Shown here: one piece after another, positions 1-9,064 of the stretch | Position numbering within the stretch: position 1 is the first letter of the stretch | How the letters are laid out: every line of letters begins with the position of its first letter | From: Nitrospira sp. | GTDB lineage: Bacteria > Nitrospirota > Nitrospiria > Nitrospirales > Nitrospiraceae | Length of the DNA: 48,891 nucleotides | Direction of reading: 5' to 3' | Assembly: GCA_005116945.1 (NCBI GenBank) | Contig: SWDH01000041.1 | Span: 22,402-71,292, forward strand | Made by a program: the position numbers and the translations under genes | Notes under the pieces: model-generated | Told to the model about the DNA's origin: nothing | Databases searched by the model: none | Seen by the model: the letters and a program-made list of their open reading frames with translations, nothing else

Positions 1-221
1 GCAATTTCTTTTCCGAAGTTTCTACTAAGATCAATAAGCGTAACCCGGCCATCAAGATCCTTTAGCCGATGCAATTGCTCCAAGGTAAGATCTCGACTGC
101 CATCATTCACGTAAATGATCTCAGCGACAATGGGCAACGAATCTAGGACTCCCGAGAGTCTTCGATGAAACTCAGGAAGAACCTCTTGTTCATTATAGAC
201 AGGCACCACGACCGACAACAC
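1..221 (-). CDS. Family 2 glycosyltransferase (DPM1/ArnC-like), partial
   Basis: The N-terminal 73 residues are in the window; the gene runs off the left edge. The start of a GT-A fold is clear: VVVPVYNEQEVLPEF, then VNDGSRD (nucleotide-sugar binding) and LSRNFGKE, the signature of dolichol-phosphate-mannose-synthase and ArnC/GtrB-like enzymes. These transfer a sugar from a nucleotide sugar to a polyprenyl phosphate on the cytoplasmic face. I chose the GTG at 221 because a run of eight G lies five bases upstream, and no ATG is available. The gene directly follows gtrA and the GT39-like gene, so the three probably work together: this enzyme makes the lipid-linked sugar, GtrA may flip it and the GT39 protein may use it. 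The family assignment is firm; the sugar is unknown. Confidence 0.85.
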   Translation of the reverse strand, partial: MLSVVVPVYNEQEVLPEFHRRLSGVLDSLPIVAEIIYVNDGSRDLTLEQLHRLKDLDGRVTLIDLSRNFGKEI

Positions 222-235
222 AATCGCCCCCCCCT

Positions 236-628
236 TTATCCCCGATGGAACGTCCACCGGCGATTTACGGTAAAATTCCAGAGAACGACTCCTGCAGTCG
301 CAAGAAGCTGGGACACAAAATAATGCACACCCAAGAGACCGGTCAGCACGCCCATGACGAGAGTGTTGAGGACCAAGCCTGCACACGCTGTCGCAAAAAA
401 TTTAGCCAACGTTTCATGATGTCGGCTTGCACTTTGAAATGTGTACCGGTAATTTAATACATAGTTAACCATCGCGCCCAAGACAAACCCCACTGCAGAG
501 CCAAGTATCGGCTTCCCTTGGAAATGAGCGATCGCGACTAACGCACTGTAGTGCACCGCGGTCCCCACGCTTCCGACCAGGCAAAAGCGAATAAACTGAT
601 TGGTTAACAGTCTGTCAACGCCAGCCAT
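236..628 (-). CDS. GtrA family membrane protein
   Basis: A 130-residue protein with four predicted membrane helices (about residues 11-30, 38-58, 75-95 and 101-120). It has the GtrA signatures FCLVGSVGTAVHYSAL near the N-terminus, NYVLNYRYTF after helix 2 and the C-terminal NFTVNRRWTF. GtrA proteins are thought to help move polyprenyl-phosphate-linked sugars across the inner membrane. The start codon is separated from the stop of the upstream GT39-like gene by a single base (TGA-A-ATG), which implies translational coupling, and the GT2 gene follows 14 bases on. Length is normal for the family. Confidence 0.9.
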   Translation of the reverse strand: MAGVDRLLTNQFIRFCLVGSVGTAVHYSALVAIAHFQGKPILGSAVGFVLGAMVNYVLNYRYTFQSASRHHETLAKFFATACAGLVLNTLVMGVLTGLLGVHYFVSQLLATAGVVLWNFTVNRRWTFHRG

Positions 629-629
629 T

Positions 630-1883
630 TCACGGAGACATCTTCTGCCATATAGTGAGCTCCTTCAGCCGATCAAAACAGACAAGAATGCCCATACTGG
701 CCAGCACAATCACGTACGGCATGATCGGCAGGACATATCGAAACAAAGGGAGGGAAATCACATGTAGTAAGGCAAAGTAGGCAATGACAAAGAGGAGAAT
801 CCAAATCGATTGTGGCGCCCGGCGTTGTCCAAAAAGAGAAATGACTCCGACGATGGCGAAAATGTAAAGGGGCAAATTGGCAAAGAGGATTATCACGTGA
901 TTCCTTCCGGATTCTGTCGCATACCACATCCGGCCAAACTTTTGGAGCATAAAGGGTATGAAGCTGAGGGGGTCGGTTTCGGCCCTAATCTTGTACTTTT
1001 CTAAACCAGCCCGAAACCAGTACCGATCTGTGGCCACTGGTCCAGCTCCGGGAGGAGGGGCTGAAATTCCTCTCTCCTTAAGCTCTAAAAGATACTTGGG
1101 GTAACCTTTCTTTGCTTCAATGGTGAGGAAATCCTCATGCGATCCCTGCAGGAAAGGAGTACTGGCGAGAGCAACAGGGACTATCTCCTTTAGAACTAGG
1201 TAGTTCCGCACAGTCCAGGGTGCGATCATCAGAGCAAAACAGAAGCAAAAGCCGAGATAACCAACAATGACTCGCTTCGATATAGTCCGATGCAGCAGTG
1301 CAAGAAGGACTGGAGTAAGTAACGGAAAGAATTGCGTTGTGCCCCTGATGAGCGTGGCGACACCCAACATGCAACCCGCCAGTAAATACCAGGCTAATCG
1401 TGATGACGATGTCGCCCAAAGAAAGAACAAGATACAGCAACTAAGAAAGAAGGTGAAGAGAGTTTCGGATCCAATATACGTCGAAGCATAAATCGAGAAG
1501 GGATAAACGATAAGAAGTCCCCCTGAGATAAGCGCAGTCCTGAACCCGAGAATCTCTCGCGCGATCAGCATCACCACACACGTGGTGGCAGAATCTGCAA
1601 CAATCTGCAACACTTTGATTGTGAGTTGGTCATGACCAAACATCCAGGAACCAAAAGCAATCAGAATTGCGTACAGTGGGGGGATAAAGACCGGATACTC
1701 GGAATCCATCAGCCCCTTTCCGTTCAGAATCATCTCAGCCCCGCCCAGAAAGGCAATCTTGGCGTTGCTACCCAAGTGCTCTACCGGACTCAACCAAAGC
1801 GTTAATCCTCGGAGCATCAAAGATGAGAAAAAGAAAATCGACATGATTTTCCACGTGAGCCGGGTCTCACTGCTGTCTTGCAT
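630..1883 (-). CDS. GT39/ArnT-like membrane glycosyltransferase
   Basis: About 417 residues with roughly 10-12 hydrophobic segments. The acidic first periplasmic loop (SPVEHLGSNAKIAFLGGAEMI) and the later loop with ISAPPPGAGP fit polyprenyl-phosphate-dependent sugar transferases of the dolichyl-phosphate-mannose mannosyltransferase/ArnT clan. It probably moves a lipid-linked sugar onto a glycan or protein outside the membrane. The open frame continues upstream to 2099, but that part encodes a transposase fragment. I place the start at the ATG at 1883 because GGGGAG lies eight bases before it and the hydrophobic N-terminus begins there. It is coupled to gtrA and a GT2 gene. The acceptor is unknown. 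Confidence 0.82.
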   Translation of the reverse strand: MQDSSETRLTWKIMSIFFFSSLMLRGLTLWLSPVEHLGSNAKIAFLGGAEMILNGKGLMDSEYPVFIPPLYAILIAFGSWMFGHDQLTIKVLQIVADSATTCVVMLIAREILGFRTALISGGLLIVYPFSIYASTYIGSETLFTFFLSCCILFFLWATSSSRLAWYLLAGCMLGVATLIRGTTQFFPLLTPVLLALLHRTISKRVIVGYLGFCFCFALMIAPWTVRNYLVLKEIVPVALASTPFLQGSHEDFLTIEAKKGYPKYLLELKERGISAPPPGAGPVATDRYWFRAGLEKYKIRAETDPLSFIPFMLQKFGRMWYATESGRNHVIILFANLPLYIFAIVGVISLFGQRRAPQSIWILLFVIAYFALLHVISLPLFRYVLPIMPYVIVLASMGILVCFDRLKELTIWQKMSP

Positions 1884-1959
1884 GTTACTATCTCCCCATT
1901 GACTCTCTGAGGATCTACCCACTGTCACGAGCGGTTGAGTTAAGAGTTGCTGCTGTAGT

Positions 1960-2290
1960 TCTAACCTCTGCCACAGACTATGATAGGGCTCGATACAGAC
2001 AAAGATATCCCCTCGGGCTGTGGCTCTTGTCCGATAGTATTGTCGATTGACGCGGTCGCGTTTCGGGACTCCGAAGAAGCTCCCAGCCGCTGTCGGCACA
2101 GCTACCCACTGCGCTCATGCTGCAAATTATGTGATGTGCCTCCAGCAACCGCTGGTACCCCTCGGAGGTAAACTGACAACCCCGATCCGAATCCAGAATG
2201 ACCGGGATGCGGACGGATCGCTGCCATAACGCCATCAGCACGGTTTGCACAATCAACTTGCGGTCCTGACACGCAGACATCGGCACATTA
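1960..2290 (-). pseudogene. IS3-family transposase (OrfB) remnant
   Basis: Two overlapping frames together give the C-terminal half of an IS3-type OrfB. One contains the DDE-type stretch IPVILDSDRGCQFTSEGYQ and AVGSCADSGWE. After a frameshift the other continues with SFFGVPKRDRVNRQYYRTRA and DIFVCIEPYHS. The N-terminal half, OrfA and clean ends are missing. It is a different IS3 subgroup from the three related copies elsewhere in the window. It sits directly upstream of the GT39-like gene and artificially lengthens that gene's open frame. Confidence 0.75.
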
Positions 2291-2400
2291 GTCGGATAGG
2301 AAACGCTAAATCTGACCGCTTCGGAATTTAAACTAGGAATGGGATTGACTCCTAATACGCTACGGCACTCAGCATCAATCTACTATATTCAAGTGCAGCA

Positions 2401-3228
2401 CTATACGGAATCATGTTTCTTCCTTCTGGCTATTCTGATGTGAGCTAAGTATGGCCCTACTAGCCCACCTTGTATCACCCCAGCAATTATCACAACCATC
2501 AGCTGTGGGGTCTCTACAAACGCCGGCCGCTGAAGATCGTCAACGCTTGTCCCCATGGTGACTCTTAGTATCTTGTAGAGTGGCCACGTCACAGCCCATT
2601 TCTCCCAATTGATGGTCTTTGCATACTCATAAGAATAGTCATTGAGCGGGTACTTGCGTAGGTCACTCGCCCCAGGGCGTTTACCCTGTTCTACAAGGTT
2701 TTGGATACGGTCGTGCAAAATCTTCGGCGATTGCCGTAAGTCTCGAATGCTGTAATAGCCTCCGTTCGAGCGAGGGAACCATAAACCGAAATCTGGGTCC
2801 GCGACCATCTTTCCAGTCTCCACCTCCAATTCTACTACGGCATGCACCGACTTCATTTCCTTTGTATAGAGGGCCCACTTCGAGGCCTCTATTCCATGCA
2901 AGCGCAGCATTCTGATAACCAGACGAGACCGGTCAGCACAATCCCCTCCCTTCTCTATCACTTGCCGTGGCATCGGGCGAAGAAAACTGAAAATTGGCAA
3001 CAGGAAATAACGGCTATCCTCCTGTATAGCAGAAAAATCCTTCACTGGTATATCCTTAAGAAATTCGATTACTTTGATCGCTTGCTCGCTGGGCGGCAGA
3101 GAGTGAGGAGCAACACGATCCATCAGGCCTAAAAGATAGTCCTCCTCTCGTAAGTAGTCGATAACACTTATACATTGCAGCGCGAACAAACACGCGATCA
3201 CGACAGCGATGAGGTTTCGAATTCGCAT
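2401..3228 (-). CDS. Membrane-anchored transglutaminase-like protein
   Basis: 275 residues. An N-terminal hydrophobic helix (about 5-23) and a C-terminal one (about 240-262) bracket a transglutaminase/papain-like core. The catalytic triad is visible: Cys97 in EKGGDCADRSRL, His129 in KSVHAVVELE and Asp144 in MVADPDFGLW. The core probably lies outside the cytoplasmic membrane. Transglutaminase-like proteases or amidases occur in exosortase-linked EPS loci, but the substrate here cannot be told. Only 25 bases separate it from the downstream amidotransferase gene, so the two are likely co-transcribed. No strong ribosome-binding site precedes the ATG. Confidence 0.75.
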   Translation of the reverse strand: MRIRNLIAVVIACLFALQCISVIDYLREEDYLLGLMDRVAPHSLPPSEQAIKVIEFLKDIPVKDFSAIQEDSRYFLLPIFSFLRPMPRQVIEKGGDCADRSRLVIRMLRLHGIEASKWALYTKEMKSVHAVVELEVETGKMVADPDFGLWFPRSNGGYYSIRDLRQSPKILHDRIQNLVEQGKRPGASDLRKYPLNDYSYEYAKTINWEKWAVTWPLYKILRVTMGTSVDDLQRPAFVETPQLMVVIIAGVIQGGLVGPYLAHIRIARRKKHDSV

Positions 3229-3253
3229 AAGACACCGTGGGCCTGAACGCGGC

Positions 3254-5176
3254 TTACGACTTTCCTGAACTTGGCGTTGACTGGTTCATATATAGCCCAT
3301 ACCACAGCACGAGATTCAAGATCAGCCACAGTTTGGTCTCATGGTTCCGAATATGTTGCTCATGCTCATGAACGAGATTCTCTACTGCACGAATGTTGAA
3401 CAACCCCACTCGCTTCAAGGACTCAGAGGACAGATGATCACGAACCATTTCCCGCAGAGGACCCCGCAGCCAATCGCTCAGAGGAATAGAGAAGCCTTGC
3501 TTTCTGCGAGCCAAAATATTCTGCGGCAAGAGTCCTTCGAGCGCTTTGACCAGCACATACTTCTTTGTCATTCCATTGATCTTGTACTTGGAAGGGATGG
3601 TCGCTGCAAACTCGACGACCTTGTGATCCAGAAACGGCACACGGACTTCAAGGGAATGCCACATACTGAGTCGATCCGTTTTTCGCAGTTCATCGCCCGG
3701 CAGATAGGTCTCCATGTCCGCGAACAACATCCATTCCAACGGGTCTTCAAAAGGGCCGACTCGCTCCATCGCGATCCGGGTCGAATAGTTCCCTGACCGC
3801 CTGAGCGCATTGCGCACATCTTCACTGAACAGTTCCAACTTTTCCTGCTCATCGAACGCGGCCAAGAAGCTCTGATATCTTTGCGGGAAGGGAAGATCGG
3901 CGCCGTGAGCAAAGCGCTTGAGGCGATCGACCCAGAGCCCGGCCGATCGTATATCAGGAAGGCCCTTGATGACGGGATCGAGGATGCCTCGGCGCAGTGT
4001 GTGAGGTATCATCCGATACCGCTCCGCCGCTAAGACTCCCCGATAGCGTTCATACCCTGCAAAGAGCTCATCTCCACCAGTGCCTGACAAGGCAACCGTG
4101 ACATACTTTCTTGCAGCCTCGGAGATCATATAGTTTGGAATGACCGAGGAATCTCCGAAGGGCTCGTCAAACGACTGTATAATCGATGGGAGCATCCCTT
4201 CGATCTGGGCTTGGGGATTTTCGTACAAGTATTCAGAATGATCTGTGCCATACTGCGTCGCAATGGCTTTGGCAAACGGTCGCTCATCGACGCCGACTTG
4301 CCCCGCCTCAAACCCGATGGTGAAGGTCTTCACCTTCCCCTGACCTGCTCTCGACATGAGCGCGACGATCGCACTGGAGTCGATTCCTCCGCTCAAGAAG
4401 GCGCCAAGCGGTACCTCGCTGATCAGGTGCAGTTTAACCGCTTCTTCAAGATGATGCAGCAGACCCTCGGCATAATACTCGATGGATTGATGACCATCTC
4501 CGCTCGGCTTCAATTGCCAATACCGGCGCAGATGCAAGGTTCCGTTGCTCCAGACCGCAATGTGGGCTGGAGGAATCTCGTGAATCCCCTCATAGATCGT
4601 GTGCGGACCTGGCACGTATTTGAATGTGAAATAATCGGAGAGCGCTTCCATGTTGATGGTCCGCTCGAATCCGGGAATTGCGAGCAGGCACTTGAGTTCA
4701 CTGCCGAAATACAGCGCATTCTTTTGTTGCGCATAATAAAAGGGTTTGATTCCGAGTCGATCCCGCCCGAGCAGGAGTTTTTTTTGCCGGTCATCCCAAA
4801 TTGCGAACGCAAACATCCCTCGAAGGTGTGAGACCAGGTCCTCACCATATTCCTCATACAAATGAACCAGGCACTCGGTATCGGAAGACGTCGCAAGGAG
4901 ATGGCCACGTTTTTGGAGATCCTCTCTCAGTTCCCGATAGTTGTAGATCTCTCCATTGAAGACCACCCATACCGTGCGATCTTCATTATGGATCGGCTGC
5001 TTCCCGGCATGCACATCGATGATCGACAGCCGTCGCATCCCCAAGCCCACGCAATCTCCAAAGTAAAACCCATCATCATCCGGGCCACGCCGCCGAATGA
5101 GCGCGCACATCCGCCGGACCAACGGCTGATCAATGTGTCCCGGCTCTGCATGAACGGATCCGACAATGCCACACAT
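3254..5176 (-). CDS. asnB: AsnB-type glutamine amidotransferase (exosortase-associated type)
   Basis: 640 residues. The N-terminal Ntn glutaminase domain (1 to about 215) starts MCGIVG, with Cys2 as the nucleophile after methionine removal, and shows FNGEIYN and SSDTECLVHLYEEYG. The synthetase domain carries the ATP pyrophosphatase loop SGGIDSS (262-268), SGTGGDELFAGYERYRG, and DRLSMWHSLEVRVPFLDH further on. It would use glutamine ammonia to amidate a carboxylate. In EPS loci this family often acts on a sugar acid or a peptide rather than making free asparagine. It lies 10 bases from the upstream GT2 gene. I assign family with confidence; whether it makes asparagine or modifies glycan is inference. 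Confidence 0.9.
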   Translation of the reverse strand: MCGIVGSVHAEPGHIDQPLVRRMCALIRRRGPDDDGFYFGDCVGLGMRRLSIIDVHAGKQPIHNEDRTVWVVFNGEIYNYRELREDLQKRGHLLATSSDTECLVHLYEEYGEDLVSHLRGMFAFAIWDDRQKKLLLGRDRLGIKPFYYAQQKNALYFGSELKCLLAIPGFERTINMEALSDYFTFKYVPGPHTIYEGIHEIPPAHIAVWSNGTLHLRRYWQLKPSGDGHQSIEYYAEGLLHHLEEAVKLHLISEVPLGAFLSGGIDSSAIVALMSRAGQGKVKTFTIGFEAGQVGVDERPFAKAIATQYGTDHSEYLYENPQAQIEGMLPSIIQSFDEPFGDSSVIPNYMISEAARKYVTVALSGTGGDELFAGYERYRGVLAAERYRMIPHTLRRGILDPVIKGLPDIRSAGLWVDRLKRFAHGADLPFPQRYQSFLAAFDEQEKLELFSEDVRNALRRSGNYSTRIAMERVGPFEDPLEWMLFADMETYLPGDELRKTDRLSMWHSLEVRVPFLDHKVVEFAATIPSKYKINGMTKKYVLVKALEGLLPQNILARRKQGFSIPLSDWLRGPLREMVRDHLSSESLKRVGLFNIRAVENLVHEHEQHIRNHETKLWLILNLVLWYGLYMNQSTPSSGKS

Positions 5177-5186
5177 GGGTAAGACC

Positions 5187-6404
5187 TCAGCGATTCACAT
5201 GCTGGGAAGAAGTGGCAGCCCGGGATTTTTTCCCCCAGTCTCGCCGACCATATCCAAGCATTCCAAGTAACTCAATGGTGAGACGCCACGGCAAAAACAC
5301 AGGGACTAATACCAGCCCTGCCAGTGCTTTTCCCGGCGCATCCGTAGAGAGTATCCCCAGCACAAAGTAGCTTGCAATGGCTGCAAAAAGCGCCGCCGCC
5401 CAGTAGAAGGAAAATCCCCAGAATGGATCACCGACATAGATCCAGCTCCCAACGAAACAGAGTAGTGCCAGCGACGCTTGACTCGAATAGTTCGGAGCCA
5501 CAAGAGTCACAGCAGAGTCGATCAAGGAGACTGATCCGGTTTGAATGCCCTGGCGAATCAATGCCCACACTTTGGAGCCCATAACCGCATACCTGCCACT
5601 CGCCCATCTCAACCGTTGATGCGAAGCCTGCTTAAAGTTCTGTGATTCCTTCGCGAAGGTTTTGGCCAGTGGATTAAAGTAAATCTGTTCACCTTTCAAG
5701 AGAAGCTCAACTGAGAACTCCCAATCTTCTCCGACTGAAAAAGCCGTCCACCCTTGCCGTTCTAATACTCCTGCGCTCAAACACATCCCGGTGCCTGTGA
5801 GCATTCCCTGAAGTCCGATCGCCATTTTCCCGGCATAGTACCGGCCATTTCGCAGGACACCTGTCACCGCCATAATCCGTGTAAATGGACTACTCCAGGG
5901 ATTTGAGATGTAATTATATCCTTGCTGTACTTGGCGACCAGCCCCGTACTCCACATTGAACGCAGAGAGGAGATCGCGGTCCGCAAGGGTGTCGGCATCA
6001 ATGATGACGACGGCATCAAAGGCAATCTGAGCGGTTGTTGCCTCTTGAATGCCCCAGGCCAGGGCTGCCCCTTTTCCCGGTTGGCCATCGAATCGTTCAA
6101 CACACTCTGCGTTCAGGCTTCTCGCAACAGTAGCCGTCCCGTCGGTACAGCGGTCAGCAATGACAAGAACCCGGTAGCGTTCGCTTGAATAATTCAGATC
6201 GCGCAGACTTTCAAGCGTACTTGCGATCCCCGCTTCCTCATTATGGGCAGGAATCAGGACAAGAAACCGTGCCTGCTTGACCCCGGTATTTGCTTGGGGA
6301 GGACGATAGAAAAACGAGCTTATCGCAAGGAACCACTCATATAAGACCAACAACGTCAGTGGAAATAATATCAGCAGAAGCAATATACCAACGATGGTGG
6401 CCAT
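5187..6404 (-). CDS. Processive GT2 glycosyltransferase, membrane bound
   Basis: 405 residues. An N-terminal membrane helix (about 3-30) leads to a GT-A domain with LIPAHNEEAGI, ADRCTDGT, the metal-binding DAD (136-138), GTGMCLS, a GEDWEFS acid motif and QRLRW, the last being the mark of cellulose-synthase/hyaluronan-synthase-like enzymes. Three or four C-terminal helices follow. Such proteins add sugars from nucleotide donors and may export the chain. It is packed between the amidotransferase gene (10 bases) and the Gfo/SDR fusion (11 bases). A PilZ domain is not fused; a separate PilZ protein lies at 31870-32217. Confidence 0.87.
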   Translation of the reverse strand: MATIVGILLLLILFPLTLLVLYEWFLAISSFFYRPPQANTGVKQARFLVLIPAHNEEAGIASTLESLRDLNYSSERYRVLVIADRCTDGTATVARSLNAECVERFDGQPGKGAALAWGIQEATTAQIAFDAVVIIDADTLADRDLLSAFNVEYGAGRQVQQGYNYISNPWSSPFTRIMAVTGVLRNGRYYAGKMAIGLQGMLTGTGMCLSAGVLERQGWTAFSVGEDWEFSVELLLKGEQIYFNPLAKTFAKESQNFKQASHQRLRWASGRYAVMGSKVWALIRQGIQTGSVSLIDSAVTLVAPNYSSQASLALLCFVGSWIYVGDPFWGFSFYWAAALFAAIASYFVLGILSTDAPGKALAGLVLVPVFLPWRLTIELLGMLGYGRRDWGKKSRAATSSQHVNR

Positions 6405-6415
6405 GAAATATAGGG

Positions 6416-8449
6416 TTACCAGAGTTGGGAGCCAGATGGCTTGGGTGCTAAGCCATCGATGTTTTTCGCGAGACTGGCAATCGCTGAGGTGTCATAGGGC
6501 AACACACTGAATACTTTGGCTACGTTGATAGCCGGCTTACCCGGACGGAGTACCCTTTGCAGACCAGTCGCGAGCCATGAGAGCGGCACGAGGACAACGG
6601 TCGGGAGCCAAAGAACCGTAAGGTCGGGATTGGCCTTTTTCAGATGATCCAACAATTCCCGTTTGGTCGGCGAAACGGGGTCGAGTAGATTCAAATGGCT
6701 CGGCACGCTGTCCCAAGTATCCGCCATCCATGCCAAGAACCGGCCGGCAAATCCAACATCTACAACCCCAAGCCTATCGCTTGGGGATCCAACTGCCACA
6801 AAGAAATTTCCCAGCCGCTTGCCGAGGCGGCCCGGAGGATCGAAGTCCCCATAGTTCACGAGCGCTCCCGGACGTGCAATCTTTATGGAAACACCGAGAT
6901 CCTTACCCAATTGAACCGCAAGCTTTTCTGATTCAAGCTTGCCCCAAACATAGGGCCCAGACCCCTTACTATCTGGCTCAAGCGGATGATTGTCGCCGAT
7001 AGGTGATCCAGTCCCCTGAGCCAACACGGCCAGACTGCTCACATGAATGAAGCGTGTGATGCCAGCGGCAGCGGCTCCCTTAACCATATGGGTCGTAGCA
7101 TCGAGCGAATTACGCTGGTGCTCCGACCAACCTCCGGCAGTTTCAGCTGCTGCGTGAATGACGGTATCGACGCCCTTGAACAGATGCGAGTCTGTACCTG
7201 TTGCCACATCCGCCACGACATATTCCGCACCGACAATCCGCTCCCAGGGGGATGGCTCGCGACGCGCCACGACACGGACGGAGCGATCACGCTTCAGCAA
7301 CGCACGCACGATTTCCTTCCCGAGAAACCCGGTTCCGCCTGTCACAAGCACACCCCGGCTATCGATCGGTCTTGGCGCCGCGGAAGCTAACGCCTTTGCC
7401 TCTCCAACTTTGAGAGCCTCCGCCACACGTTCACAAATACGGACCGTGTCAAGCAAGCTTTCAGGAGACAGCGGAGAGGGGCTCTTCGTACGTACAGACT
7501 CGTAGAAAGCAGAGAAGAGCTCTGTCAGGCCGGGATAGCTGCGCTGGCTCTTGAGAAATCGGTTCGCCATCGCCGAGGTCGTTCCGGTCAGGAGTTGCCA
7601 ACCCTGTCGATAGGGAGCGATTAACTTATCGATGCCGGATGAACCTGGGCCGATAGACCGTTGCGTGGTGCTCCTGACGTAATCAGCAAAGAGAGCCCCG
7701 TTTTTCCCTATCACTCGCAAATAGCTTTCGACAGGACGGCCCTCAAGTGTCACAACTAGCGTCCCGGTGACCTCGCCACGCCTCACAAGCGCATGCACAG
7801 TCCCCGCCTGGCTGACCTCAAGCGATACCAGCTCGACGTTTCCTTCAGTCGTCTGTTCAAGAACACGCAGCAATAAATAGACTGGGTGCGGCAGGATATC
7901 GAGCAATTGATGATCCGCACGGAGCACGGTGCGTCCACCAGGCGCGTGTCTGACTGTGCGGAAAGAAAAATAACTCTCGATATGGACGACTCGGCCGATT
8001 GAAGGTAGATACTGGGTGAGCACCCGCGTCGGTGGCTCATAGAGGAGCTGGTGACCGGCGCAGACCAGGAGATTCTTCGTGCGGGCCTCGTCAAGAATCT
8101 GTTGCGCATCTTCGACCCGCTCTGTAAAAGGCTTTTCGACGTAGATATGGCTTCCCGCTTGCAACGCTGCTCGTGCGAGAGGCGCATGGGAGGCTGGAGG
8201 CGTACAGATGTGCACGACGTCAGGTCGTTCCGCAGCCAGCAGTTCTTCGGGAGTGTCGTAACTCTTTATCCCCGGCACAATGCTCCGCATCGCAGCCTGG
8301 GCGATCTCAGAAGGATCTGCCACCGCGACCAGCTTAGCGCCGGCGCATCGCAGAATTGCACGGGCATGATGCTGGGCATGGCGACCGGCGCCGAAGAGCG
8401 CGATCCGAAGCAGGTCGGTTTGTCGAACGATAGAATTGTGGTTTGTCAC
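6416..8449 (-). CDS. Fused Gfo/Idh/MocA oxidoreductase and SDR epimerase/dehydratase
   Basis: About 677 residues holding two complete Rossmann enzymes. The N-terminal half has IALFGAGRHAQHHARA (NAD binding) and VEKPF, the diagnostic Gfo/Idh/MocA motif, followed by its C-terminal sheet domain. From about residue 370 an extended SDR begins with VLVTGGTGFLGKEIVRAL, continues through VIHAAAETAGG and has the YVWGK catalytic pair (YxxxK). Each half probably modifies a nucleotide sugar or lipid-linked sugar, possibly in consecutive steps. The open frame extends to a TTG at 8518 with no binding site; I prefer the GTG at 8449, preceded by GAGA. The gene is followed closely by a GT2 gene, so the product may feed glycan assembly. 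Confidence 0.85.
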   Translation of the reverse strand: MTNHNSIVRQTDLLRIALFGAGRHAQHHARAILRCAGAKLVAVADPSEIAQAAMRSIVPGIKSYDTPEELLAAERPDVVHICTPPASHAPLARAALQAGSHIYVEKPFTERVEDAQQILDEARTKNLLVCAGHQLLYEPPTRVLTQYLPSIGRVVHIESYFSFRTVRHAPGGRTVLRADHQLLDILPHPVYLLLRVLEQTTEGNVELVSLEVSQAGTVHALVRRGEVTGTLVVTLEGRPVESYLRVIGKNGALFADYVRSTTQRSIGPGSSGIDKLIAPYRQGWQLLTGTTSAMANRFLKSQRSYPGLTELFSAFYESVRTKSPSPLSPESLLDTVRICERVAEALKVGEAKALASAAPRPIDSRGVLVTGGTGFLGKEIVRALLKRDRSVRVVARREPSPWERIVGAEYVVADVATGTDSHLFKGVDTVIHAAAETAGGWSEHQRNSLDATTHMVKGAAAAGITRFIHVSSLAVLAQGTGSPIGDNHPLEPDSKGSGPYVWGKLESEKLAVQLGKDLGVSIKIARPGALVNYGDFDPPGRLGKRLGNFFVAVGSPSDRLGVVDVGFAGRFLAWMADTWDSVPSHLNLLDPVSPTKRELLDHLKKANPDLTVLWLPTVVLVPLSWLATGLQRVLRPGKPAINVAKVFSVLPYDTSAIASLAKNIDGLAPKPSGSQLW

Positions 8450-9064
8450 GAGCTGTATCTCATTCAGAGAAACCAGGTGAGATGAATACCTGTGAAGTAC
8501 ATTGAATGCACACTCCAAGGCAGTTTGCCGTCAAAGATTGATTGGAAAATGGCCAGGGAATCATCTGCTGCCAAGGCAGAGATACGCCGATGGCATCCCA
8601 TGCTTCTTGTCCTACTAGTTGGGTATCCTGGGAAATTGCAGGAAGGAATATGGCCGTGTTGAGCATCCTCATCTGTTCAGAATCATGTAGAGACTCAGGT
8701 GCCATTGATCTGCCTCTTCGGATTAGCCAAAGTAAACTCAAAGGCGATCATTACACCTTGCGTGCATTGCCAACTATACCTCTGAGGCATTTTAAGCATT
8801 TGCATTCAGGCAGATGATTGCCGGAGAAAACCTATGCAACTTCCACAGAGTATACATCAAAGTAGCGATTGACCATTGTTCAATGGAGAACCGTTCTCTC
8901 ACAAGCTGGCGTCCTCGTTTCGCCATACAACTTGATTCTTCTGGGCATCCAATCACCTCTCTCAGCGCTACGCGCGTGCTTCGGGTGATGATGATCGGAC
9001 CAAGAGAGCATCACCTGTCACTTCCAGACCTCCCCGCGTGTCACCTCATCTCTTACCATGAAAA
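8450..9064. other. Gap without a recognisable gene
   Basis: About 600 bases between the Gfo/SDR fusion and the GNAT gene. A minus-strand frame (8460-8741) is open but has no recognisable domain, a Ser/Gln-rich composition and no convincing ribosome-binding site. I see no transposase motif, tRNA or strong terminator. It may be decayed coding DNA or the leader of the downstream genes. Confidence 0.5.

Noticed and set aside
4211..4831. 206-codon plus-strand frame inside the amidotransferase gene.
   Set aside because: Fully antisense to the well-supported AsnB-like gene and without motifs.
8460..8741. 94-codon frame on the minus strand upstream of the Gfo/SDR gene.
   Set aside because: No ribosome-binding site, no recognisable motif and composition unlike a real protein.
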